Of a stretch of 9,982 nt of DNA, positions 6,551 to 9,982 are shown in pieces; the first letter of the stretch is position 1; each line of letters opens with the position of its first letter. Below the pieces are notes generated by a model. That model was not told where the DNA came from, searched no databases, and was given only the letters and a program-made list of their open reading frames with translations. The DNA is taken from assembly GCA_027451565.1 (NCBI GenBank), contig DAIDJC010000110.1, forward strand, positions 1 through 9,982, read 5' to 3'. Made by a program: the position numbers and the translations under genes. This DNA comes from Limisphaerales bacterium (GTDB lineage: Bacteria; Verrucomicrobiota; Verrucomicrobiia; Limisphaerales; UBA11358).

Positions 6551-8386
6551 TCAGGCTTTCAGGGCTTCCAACTCCAGAGACGCGGCTTCCCATTGCGAAG
6601 TCAATTCCGGGAGCCGGTCATGGAGGTGGAGCAATTCCCTGTTGATTTGGATGGCTCGACCTCCGGAGTAGTTCTCCGGCTTTTCCAGTTCTGCGGTCAA
6701 TTCCTTTTGCTGGGACTCCAGGGTGGCGATTTCTTTTTCCAACTCACGAATGTGCTGCTGAATGGCGTTTCTTTGCCGTGACCGCTCCTGGCGGGCCTCG
6801 GCTTCCCGGCGTTTCTGCTCCTTTCGGTCCACGACCGGCTCCTGGCGCGCGGGCGCCGGGGTTGGCGCCAGGCTGGAACTGGTCAGGGCAGCGCGGGCTG
6901 TTTGTGCCGTCTTATCCAGATAATACTGGTAGCCGCCGCCAAAATGGCGCAGTTGCCCTGCCTCAACCCGGATCACATGGGTGGAAAGGGCGCGAATGAA
7001 ATGAACGTCATGGCTGATAAAAACCAGCGTGCCCTCAAATTGTTTCAACGCGCCAACCAGGGCATCCACGCTGGCCATGTCCAAATGGGTGGTGGGTTCG
7101 TCCATCAACAGAAGGTTGGGTGGATTCAGGAGGAGTTTCACCAGGGATAACCTGCTTTTTTCGCCCCCGCTCAGCACGCTGACCGGCTTGAATACGTCGT
7201 CGCCTCGAAACAGGAAACTTCCCAGCACATTGCGAACAGATTGTTCCGTCACCCGTTGGGGTGTGTCCAGCGCTTCTTGGAGCACCGTATGACGCGGGTT
7301 CAGCATGGCGGCGCGGTGCTGGGCAAAATACCCGTGGCTGGCGTTGTGGCCCAGGGTGCGGGTTCCCTCCAATGGTTCCAAAACCCCGGCAAGCAGTTTC
7401 AGCAGGGTGGATTTGCCCGCCCCGTTCGGTCCCACTAAAACGATGCGTTGGCCGCGTTCCACCTCCAAATCCAACTGGTTATAAATAATGTGGCTGCCAT
7501 ATCCAAACCGGACCTGGTTCAGTTGAATGACCCGCAGGCCGCTGCGCGCAGGTTGCGGGAAGTGAAATCCCACCGTGGCATCAGGCCCCTGGGGCACCTC
7601 CACGCGCTCCGCCTTGATTCTTTCAATTTGCTTGAGTTTGCTTTGGGCCTGGGCCGCCTTGGTGTTTTTGGCGCGAAACCGGTCCACAAACAATTGCATC
7701 CGGTCAATCTCCCGCTGCTGCGCCTTGGCCGTGGCCACAAGGGTGGCCTCCGTCTCGGCCCTTTGCCGCAGATAATCTTCATAATTTCCCGTGTACCGCA
7801 GCAGGCTCCCCTGGCGAAGCTCGGCAATATGCGTGCAGAGCTGGTTCAAAAATTCACGATCGTGCGATATCAAGAGTATGGCCCCGGGATAATCCTGGAG
7901 GAATCCCTGAAACCAGATCAGTGTTTCCAAATCGAGATGATTCGTGGGTTCATCCAAAAGCAGAAGGTCCGGCTCCTCAGCCAGCAACCGGGCCAAGTGG
8001 GCGCGCATGACCCAGCCCCCCGATAATTCACGGGCCGGGCGATGATGATCCGATGTTTTGAACCCCAAGCTGTTCAGCATCTGTTTGACCCTGGCCACAA
8101 AATGACCGTCGTGCTCCAGATTGTGGGGAATGGCAATGTCCAGCACTGTTTCGTCCCCCGCAGGTTCACTTTCCTGGGGCAGATAGCCAACCCGGGTGCC
8201 TCGCATCAGCGTCACTGTCCCGGCATCCGGCTCCTCCCTGCCGAGGATGATCTTAATGAGGGTGGATTTGCCCGCTCCATTGGGACCCACGATGGCCACC
8301 CGCTCCCCGTTTGAAAGGTTGAGCGATATTTCATCGAATAATTGTCTTCCACCAAACGACTTGGAAAGACCTGCAAATGTGAGCAT
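6551..8386 (-). CDS. ABC-F family ATPase (YheS/Uup-like translation factor)
   Basis: A soluble protein with two ABC ATPase domains and no membrane segment. ABC-F proteins act on the ribosome, typically at the E site, rather than in transport. In the 611 residues, domain 1 has Walker A GPNGAGKS (34-41), signature LSGG (121-124), Walker B plus catalytic Glu LLLLDEP (141-147) and the switch His in SHD (174-176). The charged inter-domain linker (about 200-285, the P-site tRNA interaction motif) is present. Domain 2 has GPNGAGKS (319-326), LSGGE (405-409), LLLMDEP (425-431) and SHD (458-460). A charged coiled-coil tail (about 520-610) follows, as in YheS, Uup or YdiF. All catalytic residues are intact in both sites. 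ATG 8386 gives the standard MLTFAGLSKSFGGRQLF start. The gene lies 54 bases downstream of lysS on the same strand and is probably cotranscribed with it. Subfamily and any antibiotic-resistance role cannot be assigned from sequence alone. Confidence 0.93.
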   Translation of the reverse strand: MLTFAGLSKSFGGRQLFDEISLNLSNGERVAIVGPNGAGKSTLIKIILGREEPDAGTVTLMRGTRVGYLPQESEPAGDETVLDIAIPHNLEHDGHFVARVKQMLNSLGFKTSDHHRPARELSGGWVMRAHLARLLAEEPDLLLLDEPTNHLDLETLIWFQGFLQDYPGAILLISHDREFLNQLCTHIAELRQGSLLRYTGNYEDYLRQRAETEATLVATAKAQQREIDRMQLFVDRFRAKNTKAAQAQSKLKQIERIKAERVEVPQGPDATVGFHFPQPARSGLRVIQLNQVRFGYGSHIIYNQLDLEVERGQRIVLVGPNGAGKSTLLKLLAGVLEPLEGTRTLGHNASHGYFAQHRAAMLNPRHTVLQEALDTPQRVTEQSVRNVLGSFLFRGDDVFKPVSVLSGGEKSRLSLVKLLLNPPNLLLMDEPTTHLDMASVDALVGALKQFEGTLVFISHDVHFIRALSTHVIRVEAGQLRHFGGGYQYYLDKTAQTARAALTSSSLAPTPAPARQEPVVDRKEQKRREAEARQERSRQRNAIQQHIRELEKEIATLESQQKELTAELEKPENYSGGRAIQINRELLHLHDRLPELTSQWEAASLELEALKA

Positions 8387-8440
8387 GCGACAAGGGTGGC
8401 CATCCCTGCACGGTTACAGGGGCATGGCGGCAAGGTTGGG

Positions 8441-9904
8441 TTATTTGGGTTTGAGTTGCGGAAATAGAATAACGTCTCGAATGCTTTCCTGTCCCAAAAG
8501 CATCATGCACAGCCGGTCTATTCCAATGCCGATCCCGCCTGCGGGCGGCATGCCATGCTCCAAGGCTATCAAAAAGTCCTCGTCCAGCTTTTGCTGTTCG
8601 CCTCCCGCTTGGTGTTCCAGGGTGGCGCGTTGAGCTATGGGATCATTTTGTTCCGTGTACCCGGGCGCAATTTCCTGGCCGTTGATGCAACATTCAAACA
8701 CCTCCACCGTGGAGGGATCCTCCACGCTGGGCTTGGCCAATGGAACAAGTTCCCGGGGCAGATGGGTCACAAAGGTGGGTTGCACGAGCGTGGGCTCAAT
8801 GAGCTTTTCAAAAACCGCGCCGGTGACTTCGAAATCCTCATGGTCCCGGCTTATCTCCGCTCCCAAGTCGTGCGCGCGCTGGCGTCGTTCTGCGGGGGAA
8901 ACAGTGAACCAGTCGGCCCCCGCTTTTTCGCAAAGCAAATCCTTGTATCGCGCGCGCCTCCACGGACGGGTCAGGTCTATCGTTCGCGTCACTTCGCCGG
9001 CTTCATTGCGATGCTGGATTTGGAGTGTTCCCAGGACTTTCTGTGCCACGGTGGTGATGAGCGATTCCACCGTCTCCATCATGGTCTCGTAATCTCCATA
9101 GGCGCAATAAGCTTCCAGCATGGTGAATTCAGGATTATGCCGCCGGGAAAGGCCTTCATTGCGGAAGTTTTTCCCGATTTCAAATAATTTGTCCATGCCC
9201 CCCACCAGTAGGCGCTTGTGGTAAAGTTCCAGGGCGATGCGCAGGTAGAACTCGCATCCCAACGCGTTGTGAAACGTCTTGAAGGGTTGGGCTGCCGCGC
9301 CGCCGGGGATGGCTTGCATGGCGGGTGTTTCCACCTCCACATAGCCGCGATCATGGAAAAATTCACGGATCCGGCGGATGATGTCGCTGCGCTTGAGCAT
9401 GACGTTTTTCACGTCCTGGTTGGCAATCAGGTCCAGGTACCGCTGGCGATACCTTATTTCCGTGTCCTCAAGGCCATGCCATTTGGCCGGGGGCGGGCGC
9501 AGGGCTTTGGCGAGTATCACAAACGATTGAAGCTTGACGCTGGGTTCGCCGGTTTTGGTGCGGAATAGCGTTCCTTTCACCCCCACGAAATCCCCAAGGT
9601 CCAAATGGGTGAAAACATTGAAAAGTTCATCGCCCAAGGTGTTTTTTTGGGCATACACCTGAATGCGCCCGCTTTGGTCCCGCACATCAATAAACATGGA
9701 TTTGCCCATGTCCCGATGAGCCGTGATGCGCCCGGCCAGGGCCACGGACGTTTCCTCGGCCAGCACGCCGCTTTCAAACTGCGCCCGCGCTTCCCCGGCG
9801 CCGATGCCCGGGGTGAATTTGTTTTGAAAGGGAAAAATCCCCTTGCTCTCCAGCGATTTCAGCTTGGCCAGCCGCTGTTCTATCAATGAATTTGTGTCTT
9901 CCAT
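8441..9904 (-). CDS. lysS: Lysyl-tRNA synthetase, class II
   Basis: Cytoplasmic enzyme that charges tRNA-Lys with lysine using ATP. The 487-residue length is normal for the bacterial form. The N-terminal OB-fold anticodon-binding domain is about 55-135 (VALAGRITAHRDMGKSMFIDVRDQSGRIQVY). The class II catalytic core follows: motif 1 region near RYLDLI and FFHDRGYVEVETPAM (156-196), motif 2 FRNEGLSRRHNPEFTMLEAY (247-266), the lysine-recognition segment NGQEIAPGYTEQNDP (408-422) and motif 3 GIGIGIDRL with R464, ending IRDVILFPQLKP. The recognition segment has EQNDP where most family members have ELNDP. The key acidic residues E411 and E418 and the Asn remain, so activity is expected. The start is ATG 9904 (MEDTNSLIEQRLAKL). 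Upstream of it on the minus strand is a TAGAAT 11 bases before the ATG, without a good -35 box. Confidence 0.96.
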   Translation of the reverse strand: MEDTNSLIEQRLAKLKSLESKGIFPFQNKFTPGIGAGEARAQFESGVLAEETSVALAGRITAHRDMGKSMFIDVRDQSGRIQVYAQKNTLGDELFNVFTHLDLGDFVGVKGTLFRTKTGEPSVKLQSFVILAKALRPPPAKWHGLEDTEIRYRQRYLDLIANQDVKNVMLKRSDIIRRIREFFHDRGYVEVETPAMQAIPGGAAAQPFKTFHNALGCEFYLRIALELYHKRLLVGGMDKLFEIGKNFRNEGLSRRHNPEFTMLEAYCAYGDYETMMETVESLITTVAQKVLGTLQIQHRNEAGEVTRTIDLTRPWRRARYKDLLCEKAGADWFTVSPAERRQRAHDLGAEISRDHEDFEVTGAVFEKLIEPTLVQPTFVTHLPRELVPLAKPSVEDPSTVEVFECCINGQEIAPGYTEQNDPIAQRATLEHQAGGEQQKLDEDFLIALEHGMPPAGGIGIGIDRLCMMLLGQESIRDVILFPQLKPK

Positions 9905-9915
9905 TTGGAGTCTTC

Positions 9916-9921
9916 ATTCTA
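9916..9921 (-). promoter_or_regulatory. Possible -10 box upstream of lysS
   Basis: TAGAAT on the minus strand matches 5 of 6 bases of the -10 consensus and ends 11 bases before the lysS ATG. No convincing -35 hexamer is found 16-18 bases further upstream, so this is weak. If used, the leader would be only a few bases. The remaining bases out to 9982 show no gene I can support. Confidence 0.25.
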
Positions 9922-9982
9922 ACATAAACAGGCCGCAGCGCACGCAAAAGGTGAGACCTGCCCACCATGCGGGGTGCATCTC

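Noticed and set aside
7448..8026. 192-codon plus-strand frame inside the ABC-F gene
   Set aside because: It is antisense to conserved ABC ATPase motifs and encodes no recognisable domain.
8387..8440. CCCTG/CAGGG hairpin between lysS and the ABC-F gene as a terminator
   Set aside because: The stem is only 5 bp with an 8-base loop and no T-run. The 54-base gap is more consistent with cotranscription.

Overview
The window looks like a chromosomal stretch of a Gram-negative bacterium. The lpxD gene (lipid A synthesis) implies an outer membrane. The glutamine-dependent NAD synthetase, the bacterial class II lysyl-tRNA synthetase, the moderately high GC and the weak or absent Shine-Dalgarno sequences would suit a Verrucomicrobiota/PVC-type organism. 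That placement is an inference from general feel, not from a search. No mobile element, CRISPR array, tRNA or rRNA was seen, and no stretch longer than about 215 bases lacks a gene or gene remnant.

Layout. Bases 1-105 may be the tail of an upstream gene. Next come nadE (+, 124-1773) and a family 2 glycosyltransferase (+, 1835-2671). Facing them on the minus strand are a class I methyltransferase gene broken by an in-frame TGA (3282-2749) and, upstream of it, a GT-B family 4 glycosyltransferase (4744-3497). A 209-base divergent intergenic region, holding an imperfect 27-base direct repeat and a plausible minus-strand promoter, separates this from a small four-helix DoxX-like membrane protein (+, 4954-5358) and lpxD (+, 5471-6493). 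lpxD converges on an ABC-F ATPase (-, 8386-6551), which lies 54 bases downstream of lysS (-, 9904-8441) and is probably cotranscribed with it.

How the genes fit together. nadE (NAD from deamido-NAD), lysS (lysyl-tRNA) and the ABC-F protein (ribosome-associated) are housekeeping functions. The two glycosyltransferases, the methyltransferase remnant and lpxD all relate to surface glycans or lipid A, but the glycan genes are not one operon: they lie on opposite strands. I found no convincing new defence or mobile system. The observations most worth checking are the nonsense codon in an otherwise intact methyltransferase, the direct repeat at 4822/4879, the lpxD promoter whose -10 box ends 8 bases before the ATG, and a 21-base identity repeated one coil apart inside lpxD.
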